Notes: generated by a model from the sequence alone, not told the origin. Positions 10,104-26,449 are shown, counted from the stretch's first letter. The stretch: 64,000 bases of DNA from Pseudoalteromonas aurantia 208 (GCF_014858725.1 NZ_AQGV01000012.1:1798001-1862000), one strand, 5' to 3'. Program-made: numbers and translations.

Positions 10104-11780
10104 ATGTTAACCAATTTGGAAGTCAATGACTTCGCTATCGTAAGTGCCCTCAATATCGAGTGGCACGCTGGTATGACTGCCATCACTGGTGAAACCGGTG
10201 CTGGTAAGTCAATTGCAATAGATGCCTTATCGTTATGTCTCGGTGAACGTGCTGATCCTGCCGCGGTTCGTCCAAGTGCCGATAAAGCACAAATAAGCGC
10301 TCATTTTGATATTAGCCAGCTTCCTATTGCACAACAGTTTTTATCTGAGCATATGCTTAACAACGACGATGAAGATTGTATTTTACGTCGAGTCATTAGT
10401 AAAACTGGCCGCAGTAAAAGCTATATTAATGGCATTTCTGTTACTGCCAGCCAACTTAGAGAACTTGGTCAGTACCTCATTTCAATTCACGGCCAACATG
10501 CCCATCAGTTACTACTTAAACCAGAACACCAACTGCATCTATTGGATTCTTATGCTGGCCACACGCCACTCATTAATGCAGTTAGAACTCAGTACATTCA
10601 CTTCAATAAATTACAACGTGAGCATAGCGAGCTGCTAAAGCAACAACATGCACAGGCCGCACGTCAGCAATTGCTTGAATATCAAGTGGCCGAGTTGAAC
10701 GAGTTTGCAATCGCACAGGATGAGTATGAAGCTATCGAAGTCGAACATAGTAAACTCAGTAATAGCCAAACAATTATTGAGACGTGTCAACGAGAGTTAC
10801 AACACTTATATGAACGAGATGAACAAACAGTATTAAGCCAGTTACAGCAAAGTGTGCAACAATTTGTTGATTTAACTGGTTACGACCAAGCTTTAGAACC
10901 TATAGCACAAATGCTTGATGAAGCAGCTGTGCAAGTTGAAGAGGCATGTAGAGAGCTACGTAGCTATAGCGAAAATATCGAACAAGACCCCATGCGCCTG
11001 CAAGATGTCGAGTCTCGGCTTTCTCAAGCTATGGACTTATCTCGAAAACATCATATAAAACCTCAGGAACTGTATGAGTTTCATCAGCAGTTGTGCGATG
11101 AATTACAAAGTATCAGCTCAGATTCTGCACGCATTGATGACTTAGAAATAGAGATTGCGGATTCATTACATGCATATCAAGTCGCTGCACGCTCATTAAG
11201 CGACAGTCGCTGTAAAGCAGCAGCCAAACTCAATGCTTTAATTTCTCAAAGCATGTATTCGCTATCAATGGACAATGGTCGTTTTTCAATTGAACTACAA
11301 CAAGTGCCACAACAAAAACCTAATAGCTCAGGCTTTGATAACATTGAGTTTTTAGTCTCAACAAACCCAGGGCAACCTTTACAGCCACTTGGCAAAGTGG
11401 CGTCTGGTGGCGAGCTTTCTCGGATCAGCTTGGCAATCCAAGTTATTATTGCACAACGAGTGACAACACCGACACTTATTTTTGATGAAGTGGATGTAGG
11501 GATCTCTGGGCCCACAGCTTCACAAGTTGGTAAACTACTACGACAACTCGGAGACTCTACCCAGGTGATCTGTGTAACACATTTACCGCAAGTCGCCTGT
11601 AGTGGACATCAACAACAGTTTGTCGCAAAAACAGTGAAAAATGGGCAAACGTTTACTTCTATGGAAGCCCTTGAACACTCTAAGCGCATTGCAGAAATCG
11701 CGCGGCTTATCGGGGGAAATAAAATAAGTGATACAACAAAAGCCAGTGCTGAAGAGTTACTCCTAGTACAAAGCGCATAG
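10104..11780 (+). CDS. recN: DNA repair protein RecN
   Basis: An SMC-like ATPase that helps double-strand break repair by cohesion of broken DNA. The 558-residue length is normal. Walker A is GETGAGKS (residues 29-36); the ABC signature SGGELSRISLA and Walker B TLIFDEVDVGISG lie near the C-terminus. A central coiled-coil span separates the two ATPase halves. The ATG at 10104 is fixed by the usual RecN start (MLTNLEVNDFAIV). Expression is likely SOS-controlled through the two LexA boxes directly upstream. Confidence 0.97.
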   Translation: MLTNLEVNDFAIVSALNIEWHAGMTAITGETGAGKSIAIDALSLCLGERADPAAVRPSADKAQISAHFDISQLPIAQQFLSEHMLNNDDEDCILRRVISKTGRSKSYINGISVTASQLRELGQYLISIHGQHAHQLLLKPEHQLHLLDSYAGHTPLINAVRTQYIHFNKLQREHSELLKQQHAQAARQQLLEYQVAELNEFAIAQDEYEAIEVEHSKLSNSQTIIETCQRELQHLYERDEQTVLSQLQQSVQQFVDLTGYDQALEPIAQMLDEAAVQVEEACRELRSYSENIEQDPMRLQDVESRLSQAMDLSRKHHIKPQELYEFHQQLCDELQSISSDSARIDDLEIEIADSLHAYQVAARSLSDSRCKAAAKLNALISQSMYSLSMDNGRFSIELQQVPQQKPNSSGFDNIEFLVSTNPGQPLQPLGKVASGGELSRISLAIQVIIAQRVTTPTLIFDEVDVGISGPTASQVGKLLRQLGDSTQVICVTHLPQVACSGHQQQFVAKTVKNGQTFTSMEALEHSKRIAEIARLIGGNKISDTTKASAEELLLVQSA

Positions 11781-11819
11781 CACCAAACAGTACCAGCCAA
11801 ACCAATTTGTGAATACAAA

Positions 11820-11847
11820 AAATAAGGCCCAATTAAGGGCCTTATTG
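11820..11847. terminator. Bidirectional terminator between recN and gltD
   Basis: A palindrome AAGGCCC-AATTA-GGGCCTT flanked by A and T residues lies between two convergent genes. Confidence 0.65.
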
Positions 11848-11865
11848 TCTCCAGGGTAGTACAAA

Positions 11866-17750
<5,885 letters not shown>

Positions 17751-18180
17751 GGACTCCTCCCCTTGCTACCCCTGCCAGTGGATTAAACTGCTGACGGTTA
17801 TTACTGGCCGATATTCAAAATTAGCGGGGATTTAAAACTGAGTCAATACATTTGTGAATACATATTCACGAACATGAATATTTCTCATTGGTAAGACAAG
17901 TTAACCAAAATGTAAAAAAAATCTTTAAAATCGACTTTATCGAATGAAAAGCCAACATGACACCAGTGTCATTATGACAAAAAAGTAAATTAAAAATACA
18001 AAACAACACAGTTTACGTAAACGTAAACATACAAATTTGTGAATATATATTCATGAATATCATAACTGTGATAGATAATTAATAGAAAATATGAATATTA
18101 TGCAGATAAGAATATGTGAATACTTGGTATAACATACAGCACTCAATAAACACGCTTCATTCGTGCCAATGTTAAAAATA
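17751..18180 (-). promoter_or_regulatory. gltBD upstream region with ArgR-type boxes
   Basis: This 430-bp gene-free, AT-rich region holds two perfect matches to the ARG box core TGAAT-N4-ATTCA, at 17855-17868 (TGAATACATATTCA) and 18040-18053 (TGAATATATATTCA). Each has a degenerate half-site next to it (about 17875-17888 and 18054-18067). More TGAAT half-sites occur near 18092 and 18116. A palindrome GTTTACGTAAAC lies at 18011-18022 and may bind another factor. ArgR control of gltBD is known in Pseudomonas aeruginosa; here it is inferred from sequence. Confidence 0.7.
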
Positions 18181-18209
18181 AAAAAACCGAGCTCATGGCT
18201 CGGTTTTTT
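18181..18209 (-). terminator. Terminator of grxD
   Basis: The stem ACCGAGC/GCTCGGT is flanked by six A and six T, 19 bp beyond the grxD stop. It could work in both directions. Confidence 0.85.
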
Positions 18210-18227
18210 CTGTACAAACACTATTAG

Positions 18228-18575
18228 TTATTCAGCAGTGTCTGCTTCTGGTGTTTTATATTTTGCCGCTGTTTCTTGGATAAGAGGTTGCAACTCCCCA
18301 CGCTGGAACATTTCAATAATAATGTCACAACCACCAATTAGCTCACCTTCGACCCATAACTGCGGGAAAGTCGGCCAATTTGCATAGTGCGGTAACTCAG
18401 CACGAATGTCTGGGTTAAGAAGAATATCAACATAAGCAAATTGCTCACCGCATCCCATAAGTGCTTGTGAAGCTTGTGATGAAAAACCACAATTTGGTAA
18501 CTTCGGTGATCCCTTCATATATAGAAGGATTGGGTTTTCTGAAATTTGCTCTTTAATTTTATCAATGGTTTCCAT
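18228..18575 (-). CDS. grxD: Monothiol glutaredoxin, Grx4 family
   Basis: A cytosolic CGFS glutaredoxin that carries [2Fe-2S] clusters with glutathione and helps Fe-S delivery. The 115-residue length and the CGFS motif (Cys29-Ser32) are diagnostic. The GSH-binding WPTFPQLWVEGELIGG and GCDII segments are present. The ATG at 18575 is chosen because GAGG lies 8 bp upstream; a 4-codon upstream extension has no such site. It is divergent from sodB, placing two iron/oxidative stress genes side by side. Confidence 0.97.
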   Translation of the reverse strand: METIDKIKEQISENPILLYMKGSPKLPNCGFSSQASQALMGCGEQFAYVDILLNPDIRAELPHYANWPTFPQLWVEGELIGGCDIIIEMFQRGELQPLIQETAAKYKTPEADTAE

Positions 18576-18812
18576 CTTTAACCTCAAAAATGACGATAGC
18601 TTAAACCCTACCGATGCGCAATTGTATAAAAATGCATCGACTGGGCTAGATTCCTAAATAAGTATAAGGCAACGCCATTGCTGTTTGCCAAAACTTGAGT
18701 AAAATACTCAGGAATTATAGTATCACTATAAAGCCAACTCGTATAGAAAAGTGCACTCAACTGCGCTATGTTTCGTATCGATTTTGGCATTTAATAACAA
18801 TTGGAGATTAAA

Positions 18813-19394
18813 ATGGCATTTGAACTACCGTCACTACCTTATGCAATTGATGCACTTGAGCCACACATTTCAAAAGAAACACTAGAGTTTCACCATGGCA
18901 AACACCATAACACCTATGTCGTTAAACTAAATGGTCTTGTTGAAGGCACTGAACTGGCAACTAAATCATTAGAAGAAGTTGTATGCAATTCAGAAGGCGG
19001 CGTATTTAATAACGCAGCACAGATCTGGAACCACACGTTCTATTGGAACAGCCTTGCACCAAATGCAGGTGGCGAACCTTCAGGTAATGTAGCTGAGTTA
19101 ATCAATGCAAAATGGGGCTCATTTGCAGATTTTCAGGCTGCGTTTAATGATAAAGCTGTTAACAACTTCGGCTCAAGCTGGACTTGGTTAGTGCAATTAG
19201 CTGATGGTTCACTTGATATTGTTAACACATCAAACGCTGCTACACCGTTAACTGAAGCAGGTGTTACACCAATTTTAACCGTGGACCTTTGGGAACACGC
19301 TTACTACATCGACTTCCGTAACGTACGCCCTGATTACCTTAAAGGTTTTTGGGCACTCGTAAACTGGGAATTTGCAAACGCAAACCTCGCATAA
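18813..19394 (+). CDS. sodB: Superoxide dismutase [Fe]
   Basis: It converts superoxide to hydrogen peroxide and oxygen in the cytoplasm. The protein has 193 residues starting [10 protein letters not shown], as in FeSOD of enterics. The metal ligands are His27, His74, Asp158 and His162 (DLWEHAYY). FeSOD-type residues [11 protein letters not shown] and the Gln in that loop support Fe rather than Mn. The ATG at 18813 follows a TTGGAGA ribosome site; the upstream in-frame TTG is that site itself. Confidence 0.97.
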   Translation: MAFELPSLPYAIDALEPHISKETLEFHHGKHHNTYVVKLNGLVEGTELATKSLEEVVCNSEGGVFNNAAQIWNHTFYWNSLAPNAGGEPSGNVAELINAKWGSFADFQAAFNDKAVNNFGSSWTWLVQLADGSLDIVNTSNAATPLTEAGVTPILTVDLWEHAYYIDFRNVRPDYLKGFWALVNWEFANANLA

Positions 19395-19433
19395 TTCTTT
19401 GCAATAAAATCTGTTTATTTTTTTGCAATAAAG

Positions 19434-19455
19434 AGGCGCGTAAGCGCCTTTTTTC
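19434..19455 (+). terminator. Terminator of sodB
   Basis: The stem AGGCGC/GCGCCT with loop GTAA is followed by a T run. Confidence 0.85.
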
Positions 19456-19597
19456 ATTTGCGAATACCATTATGTTATTCCATTAAATGTTTGGAATTTT
19501 TAGGCAAATTCTAATTTTCACGTCTAGACTTAAAAGTAACCTTTCCCATTGAAGATTAAATAGCTTTCCTTATTTAAGCAGGTTATTGGAGGTCGTT

Positions 19598-21520
19598 ATG
19601 ACGATATTTGAACACTACCAATCCAGATATGAAGCAGCTCAAGAAGAAGAATACAGTATCGCTGAATTCCTAGAGATCTGTAAGAACGACAAATCAGCCT
19701 ATGCCAGTGCCCCAGAACGCCTATTAATGGCCATTGGTGAACCTGAAATGATTGACACCTCAAACGATGCTAGACTCAGTCGACTTTTCTCTAATCGAGT
19801 CATCGCTCGCTATCCAGCATTCAATGAGTTTTATGGCATGGAAGATGCCATCGAGCAAATTGTTGCGTACCTAAAACATGCGGCTCAAGGCCTTGAAGAA
19901 TGTAAACAAGTTCTATACTTGCTTGGCCCTGTTGGCGGCGGTAAATCTTCGATAGCTGAAAAGTTAAAGTATTTAATGCAACAGGTGCCAATTTACGCTA
20001 TCAAAGGCTCACCGGTTAACGACCACCCGCTATCACTCTTTAATCCAGTTGAGGATGCTGAGCTCCTCGCGAAAGAATACGGCATTAAACCTCGGTATTT
20101 AAAGACCGTTATGTCTCCTTGGGCAACTAAACGTTTGCATGAATTCAACGGGGATATTAGCCAATTCAAAGTGGTGAAACGCTATCCGTCCATACTCGAT
20201 CAGGTCGCTATTGCTAAAACAGAACCTGGTGATGAAAACAACCAAGACATTTCAGCTCTCGTGGGTAAAGTGGATATTCGTAAATTAGAGCACTTTGCAC
20301 AAAATGACCCTGATGCATATGCCTATTCTGGCTCCCTATGCTTGGCAAACCAAGGTTTGATGGAATTCGTAGAAATGTTTAAAGCGCCCATTAAGGTGCT
20401 ACACCCACTTCTTACCGCCACTCAAGAAGGCAATTACAACGGCACGGAAGGTATTTCTGCTTTACCATTCAATGGCATGATTTTAGCGCATTCCAATGAG
20501 TCTGAATGGCAAACATTTAAGAATAATAAAAACAATGAAGCATTCTTAGATCGTGTTTACATTGTCAAAGTGCCTTACTGCTTACGGGTATCGGAAGAAG
20601 TGAAGATCTACGATAAGCTCATTGAAAACAGTGAACTTGCCTCTGCGCCATGCGCGCCAGGTACACTCGAAACATTAGCAAAATTTGTTTCTTTATCACG
20701 TGTAAAAGAGCCGGAAAACTCAAGTATCTATTCGAAGATGCGGGTGTACGACGGTGAAAGCCTCAAAGATACTGATCCTAAAGCAAAGTCTTATCAAGAA
20801 TATAGAGACTATGCAGGTGTCGATGAAGGCATGAATGGGCTATCGACTCGCTTCGCATTTAAAATATTATCTCGTGTATTTAACTTTGATCATGCCGAAG
20901 TTGCTGCCAATCCAGTTCACCTATTTTATGTACTTGAACAACAAATTGAACGTGAACAATTTAACGCCGAAATTCAAGAACGTTATTTAAGTCACTTAAA
21001 AGGTTATCTAATACCACAGTATGTTGAATTTATTGGTAAAGAACTACAAACTGCCTATTTAGAGTCATATTCTGAGTACGGCCAAAATATTTTCGACCGC
21101 TATGTCACTTATGCCGATTTTTGGATTCAAGATCAAGAGTATAGAGACCCAGATACAGGCCAGCTGTTCGACCGCTCGGCATTAAACGCTGAGCTGGAAA
21201 AAATAGAAAAGCCAGCAGGTATTTCAAATCCGAAAGATTTCCGAAATGAAATTGTTAATTTCGTCTTAAGAGCACGAGCACATCATAATGGCAGTAATCC
21301 AGTTTGGACCAGTTATGAAAAACTGCGCACCGTAATCGAAAAGAAAATGTTTTCCAATACTGAAGATTTGTTACCCGTTATTTCATTTAATGCAAAAACC
21401 TCTGCTGAAGATCAAAAGAAACACGAAGATTTCGTCAATCGCATGGTAGAAAAAGGGTATACCCAAAAGCAAGTTAGACTGCTCTCTGAATGGTATCTAA
21501 GAGTGAGAAAGTCACAATAA
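19598..21520 (+). CDS. prkA: PrkA/YeaG serine protein kinase
   Basis: A member of the PrkA family, AAA+-like proteins with a C-terminal kinase-like domain. They act in starvation and stationary-phase stress with YeaH and SpoVR-type partners. The 640-residue length is typical. The P-loop GPVGGGKS is near residues 110-117. The ATG at 19598 follows a GGAGG site at proper distance. It is the first gene of a three-gene operon: prkA, yeaH (26 bp later) and spoVR (20 bp later). Confidence 0.95.
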   Translation: MTIFEHYQSRYEAAQEEEYSIAEFLEICKNDKSAYASAPERLLMAIGEPEMIDTSNDARLSRLFSNRVIARYPAFNEFYGMEDAIEQIVAYLKHAAQGLEECKQVLYLLGPVGGGKSSIAEKLKYLMQQVPIYAIKGSPVNDHPLSLFNPVEDAELLAKEYGIKPRYLKTVMSPWATKRLHEFNGDISQFKVVKRYPSILDQVAIAKTEPGDENNQDISALVGKVDIRKLEHFAQNDPDAYAYSGSLCLANQGLMEFVEMFKAPIKVLHPLLTATQEGNYNGTEGISALPFNGMILAHSNESEWQTFKNNKNNEAFLDRVYIVKVPYCLRVSEEVKIYDKLIENSELASAPCAPGTLETLAKFVSLSRVKEPENSSIYSKMRVYDGESLKDTDPKAKSYQEYRDYAGVDEGMNGLSTRFAFKILSRVFNFDHAEVAANPVHLFYVLEQQIEREQFNAEIQERYLSHLKGYLIPQYVEFIGKELQTAYLESYSEYGQNIFDRYVTYADFWIQDQEYRDPDTGQLFDRSALNAELEKIEKPAGISNPKDFRNEIVNFVLRARAHHNGSNPVWTSYEKLRTVIEKKMFSNTEDLLPVISFNAKTSAEDQKKHEDFVNRMVEKGYTQKQVRLLSEWYLRVRKSQ

Positions 21521-21546
21521 GATTAATTCGACTGAGAGGGTGATTT

Positions 21547-22830
21547 ATGGCGCATTTTATAGACCGTCGCCTGAACGGGAAAAATAAAAGCACGCTTAAC
21601 CGGCAACGCTTTATTAGGCGTTATAAGAAACAGATAAAAGAAGCTGTTTCAGATGCAATTAATAAGAGAAGCGTGACCGATGTGAGTAGCGGTGAAAGTA
21701 TTTCAATTCCGCAAAAAGATATGAGTGAACCCGCTTTTCACCAAGGTAAAGGGGGGGATCGAGAAATGATCCACCCTGGTAATGACCAATTTACAACGGG
21801 CGACAAAATACAACGTCCCCCGTCGGGTCAAGGTGGAGGTGCTGGTGAAGGAGAAGCAAGTGATCAAGGCGAAGGTCAAGACGACTTCGTATTCTCGATA
21901 TCGAAAGATGAATACCTTGATTTATTATTTGAAGACTTAGAGCTTCCTAATTTACAGCAAAGTCAGTTAGACAAGCTTGTACAAATGAAAACCCATCGGG
22001 CTGGGTTTTGTAATGACGGCATGCCAAGCAATTTAGATATTGTGCGTTCTTTACAAGGCTCACTCGCAAGACGAGTGGCTATGTCGGCAGGTAAACGCCG
22101 CAGGCTCAAAGAGGCTGAAACTGAATTGGCAGATTTGCTGAATGAGCCAGTGCCGCCACAACATCAAATATCCAAATTAGAATTAGAAATTGACGATTTA
22201 AAACGTAAAATCGCCGCAGTACCTTTTATCGATAATTATGATTTGCGTTTTAGAAATTATGAGAAAAAACCGCATCCAACAAGTAAAGCCGTGATGTTTT
22301 GTTTAATGGATGTATCTGGTTCTATGGATCAAGGTACTAAAGATATGGCAAAGCGTTTTTATATTTTGTTGTATCAATTTTTAACCCGTACATATAAAGA
22401 TATCGAAGTTGTCTATATTCGCCATCATACACAAGCAAAAGAAGTCGACGAGCAAGAGTTCTTTTACTCTCAGGAAACGGGTGGAACCATTGTATCAAGT
22501 GCACTCAAGTTGATGGACGAAATCGTAAAAGATCGCTATTCGCAAGGTGATTGGAACATATATGCGGCACAAGCATCCGATGGTGACAATTGGGCTGATG
22601 ACTCCCCCCACTGCACCGATATTATGACCAATCACTTGCTTAAAACGGTGCGCTATTATGCCTATATAGAAATTACCACCCGAGCACACCAAAGTTTATG
22701 GCGAGAGTATCAAGCAATTGAAAATTCTTTTGATAATTTTGCAATGCAACATATTAAAAGCGTTGAAGATATTTACCCCATATTCAGAGAACTATTTAAA
22801 AAGAATCGTCAACAACAAGGCGCTGCTTAG
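21547..22830 (+). CDS. yeaH: YeaH/YhbH family protein (VWA-like)
   Basis: The 427-residue protein of the DUF444 family starts with [16 protein letters not shown], as in E. coli YeaH. A Gly/Gln-rich low-complexity linker covers about 75-115, and a von Willebrand A-like fold holds a MIDAS-type DVSGSMD motif near residue 256. YeaH acts with the PrkA kinase in nitrogen starvation and stationary phase; the biochemical role is unresolved. A GAGAGG-type ribosome site precedes the ATG. Confidence 0.93.
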   Translation: MAHFIDRRLNGKNKSTLNRQRFIRRYKKQIKEAVSDAINKRSVTDVSSGESISIPQKDMSEPAFHQGKGGDREMIHPGNDQFTTGDKIQRPPSGQGGGAGEGEASDQGEGQDDFVFSISKDEYLDLLFEDLELPNLQQSQLDKLVQMKTHRAGFCNDGMPSNLDIVRSLQGSLARRVAMSAGKRRRLKEAETELADLLNEPVPPQHQISKLELEIDDLKRKIAAVPFIDNYDLRFRNYEKKPHPTSKAVMFCLMDVSGSMDQGTKDMAKRFYILLYQFLTRTYKDIEVVYIRHHTQAKEVDEQEFFYSQETGGTIVSSALKLMDEIVKDRYSQGDWNIYAAQASDGDNWADDSPHCTDIMTNHLLKTVRYYAYIEITTRAHQSLWREYQAIENSFDNFAMQHIKSVEDIYPIFRELFKKNRQQQGAA

Positions 22831-22850
22831 CCTTTATAGGAGGGAACTAT

Positions 22851-24362
22851 ATGAGTTATAACCCTATGAATGACGGACCTGATTGGACATTCGAGATGTT
22901 AGCGGAGTATCAGGCCGAAATAGCGCGAGTTGCAGAACACTATCGATTGGACACATACCCTAACCAAATTGAGGTGATCACTGCTGAACAGATGATGGAT
23001 GCGTATTCAAGCGTTGGTATGCCCATTGGCTATAGCCATTGGTCGTATGGCAAAAAATTTATTCAAACTGAGCAAAATTATAAACGCGGCCAAATGGGCT
23101 TGGCGTATGAAATAGTGATTAATTCAGACCCGTGTATTGCCTATCTTATGGAAGAGAATACCTTACCAATGCAAGCACTGGTTATGGCACATGCTTGTTA
23201 TGGGCACAACTCGTTTTTCAAAGGAAACTATCTATTCAAAACCTGGACTGATGCGCCTTCTATCATCGACTACTTATTATTTGCCAAAAATTACATTGCA
23301 GAATGCGAACAAAAATATGGCATTGACGAGGTTGAAAACTTACTCGACTCATGTCACGCATTGATGAATTACGGGGTAGATCGATATAAAAGACCGCAAC
23401 AAATCTCTCTCTACGAAGAGCAAAAAAGACAAAAAGAACGGGAAGATTATCTACAATCGCAAGTCAATGAACTTTGGCGCACCATTCCGGTTAACGCACA
23501 TGAAGAAAAAGTGAAGCGGATCCGCTTTCCTAGTGAGCCTCAAGAAAACATACTGTATTTTATTGAGAAAAATGCGCCTCTGCTTGAATCATGGCAACGA
23601 GAAGTCATTCGAATTGTTCGCAAAGTGTCTCAGTACTTTTACCCGCAACGTCAAACTCAAGTCATGAATGAGGGGTGGGCTACTTTTTGGCATTACACCA
23701 TTCTTAACCACTTGTATGATGAAGGAAAAGTCAGTGATGCATTTATGCTCGAGTTTTTGCAAAGTCATACGAATGTTGTTTATCAGCCTCCCTATAATAG
23801 CAAGTTCTATTCAGGCATTAATCCATACGCGCTAGGGTTTAACATGATGGTGGATATTCGTCGTATTTGTGAAAACCCAACAGATGAAGACAAACAATGG
23901 TTTCCTGAATTCGCGGGAAAAGATTGGTTAGACACACTGCACTTTGCCATGGAAAACTTCAAAGACGAAAGTTTTGTCAGCCAGTTTTTATCTCCCAAGC
24001 TCATTCGTGATTTTAAACTATTTACAATTGTTGACCAGCAAAAGTCACCGCATTTAGAAGTTGGCGCCATTCATAATGATGAAGGCTATCAGTATGTGCG
24101 CTCTTCATTATCTGCTCAATATAATTTAAGTAATCACGAACCCAACATACAGGTTTACGATGTAGATGTTAGAGGCGATAGATCTCTAACATTGCGATAT
24201 GTACCACAAAATGACATACCTCTAGCAGAGTCAAAAAAAGAGGTTCTGAAGCATTTGTATCGGCTGTGGGGGTTTTCAGTGAAGCTAGAGCAACTAGATG
24301 CTGACGGAACAAAAACGGTTATTGGTCAATGCCCGATTGAAAATAAAGAAGCATCGGCTTAA
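22851..24362 (+). CDS. SpoVR/YcgB family protein
   Basis: The 503-residue protein matches the SpoVR family across its whole length: the PDWTFEMLAEYQAEI start, a Cys/His-bearing MAHACYGHNSFFKGN segment and MNEGWATFWHYTI with further His residues. The family is widespread in non-sporulating bacteria and usually clusters with prkA and yeaH, as here. Function is unknown; the His/Cys pattern suggests metal binding (inference). An AGGAGGG site lies before the ATG. Confidence 0.93.
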   Translation: MSYNPMNDGPDWTFEMLAEYQAEIARVAEHYRLDTYPNQIEVITAEQMMDAYSSVGMPIGYSHWSYGKKFIQTEQNYKRGQMGLAYEIVINSDPCIAYLMEENTLPMQALVMAHACYGHNSFFKGNYLFKTWTDAPSIIDYLLFAKNYIAECEQKYGIDEVENLLDSCHALMNYGVDRYKRPQQISLYEEQKRQKEREDYLQSQVNELWRTIPVNAHEEKVKRIRFPSEPQENILYFIEKNAPLLESWQREVIRIVRKVSQYFYPQRQTQVMNEGWATFWHYTILNHLYDEGKVSDAFMLEFLQSHTNVVYQPPYNSKFYSGINPYALGFNMMVDIRRICENPTDEDKQWFPEFAGKDWLDTLHFAMENFKDESFVSQFLSPKLIRDFKLFTIVDQQKSPHLEVGAIHNDEGYQYVRSSLSAQYNLSNHEPNIQVYDVDVRGDRSLTLRYVPQNDIPLAESKKEVLKHLYRLWGFSVKLEQLDADGTKTVIGQCPIENKEASA

Positions 24363-24403
24363 ACATTAAAGTAGCTGCTCAGTCCTTGTATGCGTTAAAC
24401 ACC

Positions 24404-24438
24404 AATAAAAAAGGCCCTCTTGATAGGGCTTTTTTATT
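24404..24438. terminator. Bidirectional terminator, spoVR operon / diguanylate cyclase
   Basis: AATAAAAAAGGCCCT and AGGGCTTTTTTATT flank a short loop, between convergent genes. Confidence 0.85.
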
Positions 24439-24468
24439 GGTCTCAATATATTGTCAAAAAAACGATGG

Positions 24469-25440
24469 TTACTTTTTCATCTCAATGCTGTATCCAGTCA
24501 CCTTATTTCTACCTGTTTCTTTTGAATGGTATAAAGCGGTATCTGCCGCTTCAATCCACTCTTCATGTTTTTTAAAGTCACTGGTATAGGTTGCAAACCC
24601 GACACTTACGGTAATTTGTATTTGTTTGTTATCATAAAAAATAGATGACTTTTCTATTAAACTTCTTAAGCGCTCCGCAAATATTTGCGCACCTTCAACA
24701 TCTGTATCCACTAAAGTGACCACAAACTCCTCACCACCATAACGTCCTGCCGTGTCAGTTTCTCTTAAGGTTTTTTTCAATAGATCAGAAATATGTCGTA
24801 TGGCTTCATCTCCGCCACTATGACCATAGGCATCATTTACGCGCTTAAAGTAATCGATATCAAACATCAACAAGCTACAAATGCCTTGGCTACGTTGCAA
24901 CCGCTTAAACTCTTTCCGTAATGTTGATTCCCAATACCCGCGATTTGCCAGTGTGGTCAAGCTATCAGTGCGACTCATTTGTTCAAGCTTATGATTTGCT
25001 TGTTCCAATTCTAACTTGTTCATTGCTTCATCGGTAACATCATAAATAATGATACAAATATGGCCTACCTCGCCCGTGATCGTACTCAAAGGAATAATTG
25101 TTGAGCTTTGATACATATGATCCGCTTTTCCTGTGATCGGGCGGTAATTTTTAAATTTAAATATATACGGCTGTTGTTCCCAAATAGTAAAAGAGCGATT
25201 TTTTAATACAAATACCGACTCTGTTTTACTTCTAAACCACTGCTCATCAATACTCGGAAACAAATCAAAGATATCTTTGTCTTTTACAGCGCTTGGCAAC
25301 AATCCAGAATGGTTTTCCATAAACCCATTCCAAATACACACTTTGTAGTCTCTGTCTAATACGACTAAACCAACATCAACCGTATTAAACATATCCATTA
25401 ACCAATGGATTTCATTCATGTCAAAATCAGCAGCAGGCAT
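24469..25440 (-). CDS. PAS-containing diguanylate cyclase
   Basis: The 323-residue soluble protein has an N-terminal PAS-type sensor (about 8-135), a short helix and a GGDEF domain (about 150-320). The active-site loop is GGEEF (residues 235-239) and the inhibitory site RETD (226-229) lies five residues before it. The enzyme should therefore make cyclic di-GMP and be product-inhibited. It begins 4 bp after the CheC-like response regulator, so the two are almost certainly co-expressed. The regulator may set the cyclase's activity or partner (inference). Confidence 0.94.
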   Translation of the reverse strand: MPAADFDMNEIHWLMDMFNTVDVGLVVLDRDYKVCIWNGFMENHSGLLPSAVKDKDIFDLFPSIDEQWFRSKTESVFVLKNRSFTIWEQQPYIFKFKNYRPITGKADHMYQSSTIIPLSTITGEVGHICIIIYDVTDEAMNKLELEQANHKLEQMSRTDSLTTLANRGYWESTLRKEFKRLQRSQGICSLLMFDIDYFKRVNDAYGHSGGDEAIRHISDLLKKTLRETDTAGRYGGEEFVVTLVDTDVEGAQIFAERLRSLIEKSSIFYDNKQIQITVSVGFATYTSDFKKHEEWIEAADTALYHSKETGRNKVTGYSIEMKK

Positions 25441-25444
25441 AGTT

Positions 25445-26449
25445 TTAATCTTCTAATAAGTATTCGACTTTATACTTTAAGGTCTTCAATGAGTCCTCAG
25501 TAAATAACAGCATTAAGTCACAATTGATGTTGTGGTTTTCTATTCCATAGCTAATTTCTATAGCAAGCGTGCGCTGCCATCTAGATTTATTGGCTTTTAC
25601 CAGTTCAGACACATCGCAGTGCTGCCCCAGCACAACTGGGTGTCCTTGGCTAAATGGCATGTCGAGTTGTCGTGACAACCCAGTTAGAATAGACCCTATT
25701 AAGATGTTACTAATGTCCATCAACAGTTCAAGCTCAACTTTCTCGTTAAGTTCCCCGTGATAATTCATGAGTGAGGCTACTTCTTTGAAGCTAGAATCAT
25801 TCAATAATAACAATGCTTCGCCCGAAACCCCGCCGCCTATAAACCCTTGGCACACACCCGAGGTACTTGCGCTAGCATCAATTGCTTGCAAAGCCATGTG
25901 TAATTCACTCACTTCAAGCACATTCACATTGGGTATGGGTAACTCAACAAATACATTAAGCAATCGAGCTAATAAGTCACCGGCCTGCCCCATTGCAACA
26001 TTGGTCAATTCTTGGTAAATATCTCTAATTTCTGGGTCGAGTTGTTCACCGAGCTTATGAACCAAGCTCTCACGTATTGCGCGATCTCTGATCCCGTGAT
26101 GCTCTATTATTTCAGCCAGCTTTGCTGCATCACAGGGCTTACGAATAAAATCGATCGCACCCAACTCAATAACGCGCTGATGTGCATTTGGCTGAATATC
26201 ACCCGATACAACAACCGTTAAAACGTTTAAATCTTGGCTTTGAATTTCTTGTAATACACCATAACCATCCATGTGCGGCATATTTAAATCTAAGAATAAA
26301 ATCTCTGGTGAACACTGTTTGATTTTCTCAATGCAATCTAATCCGTGTTCAGCAAATTCAACCTTAATATCCCAATCCTCAGGCAACGAACGGGCCAATT
26401 GTCGGCGCGCTAATTTAGAGTCATCACATATTAAAACTAATGTTGACAT
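25445..26449 (-). CDS. Response regulator with C-terminal CheC-like domain
   Basis: The 334-residue protein has a receiver domain (1-120) with Asp54 in LFLDLNMPHMDG and a KP lysine. It is followed by a CheC/FliY-type module with two helices of the E-x3-N kind (QELTNVAMGQAGDLLARLL and ELLMDISNILIGS). CheC-type proteins remove phosphate from CheY-like receivers, so this may be a self-timing or cross-acting regulator. ATG 26449 with GAGAG upstream is preferred to an in-frame start 10 codons earlier. It is the first gene of a pair with the diguanylate cyclase. Confidence 0.85.
   Translation of the reverse strand: MSTLVLICDDSKLARRQLARSLPEDWDIKVEFAEHGLDCIEKIKQCSPEILFLDLNMPHMDGYGVLQEIQSQDLNVLTVVVSGDIQPNAHQRVIELGAIDFIRKPCDAAKLAEIIEHHGIRDRAIRESLVHKLGEQLDPEIRDIYQELTNVAMGQAGDLLARLLNVFVELPIPNVNVLEVSELHMALQAIDASASTSGVCQGFIGGGVSGEALLLLNDSSFKEVASLMNYHGELNEKVELELLMDISNILIGSILTGLSRQLDMPFSQGHPVVLGQHCDVSELVKANKSRWQRTLAIEISYGIENHNINCDLMLLFTEDSLKTLKYKVEYLLED

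Noticed and set aside
18608..18790. 60-residue minus-strand ORF between grxD and sodB
   Set aside because: It lies in the divergent promoter region, has no ribosome site and no family-like features.
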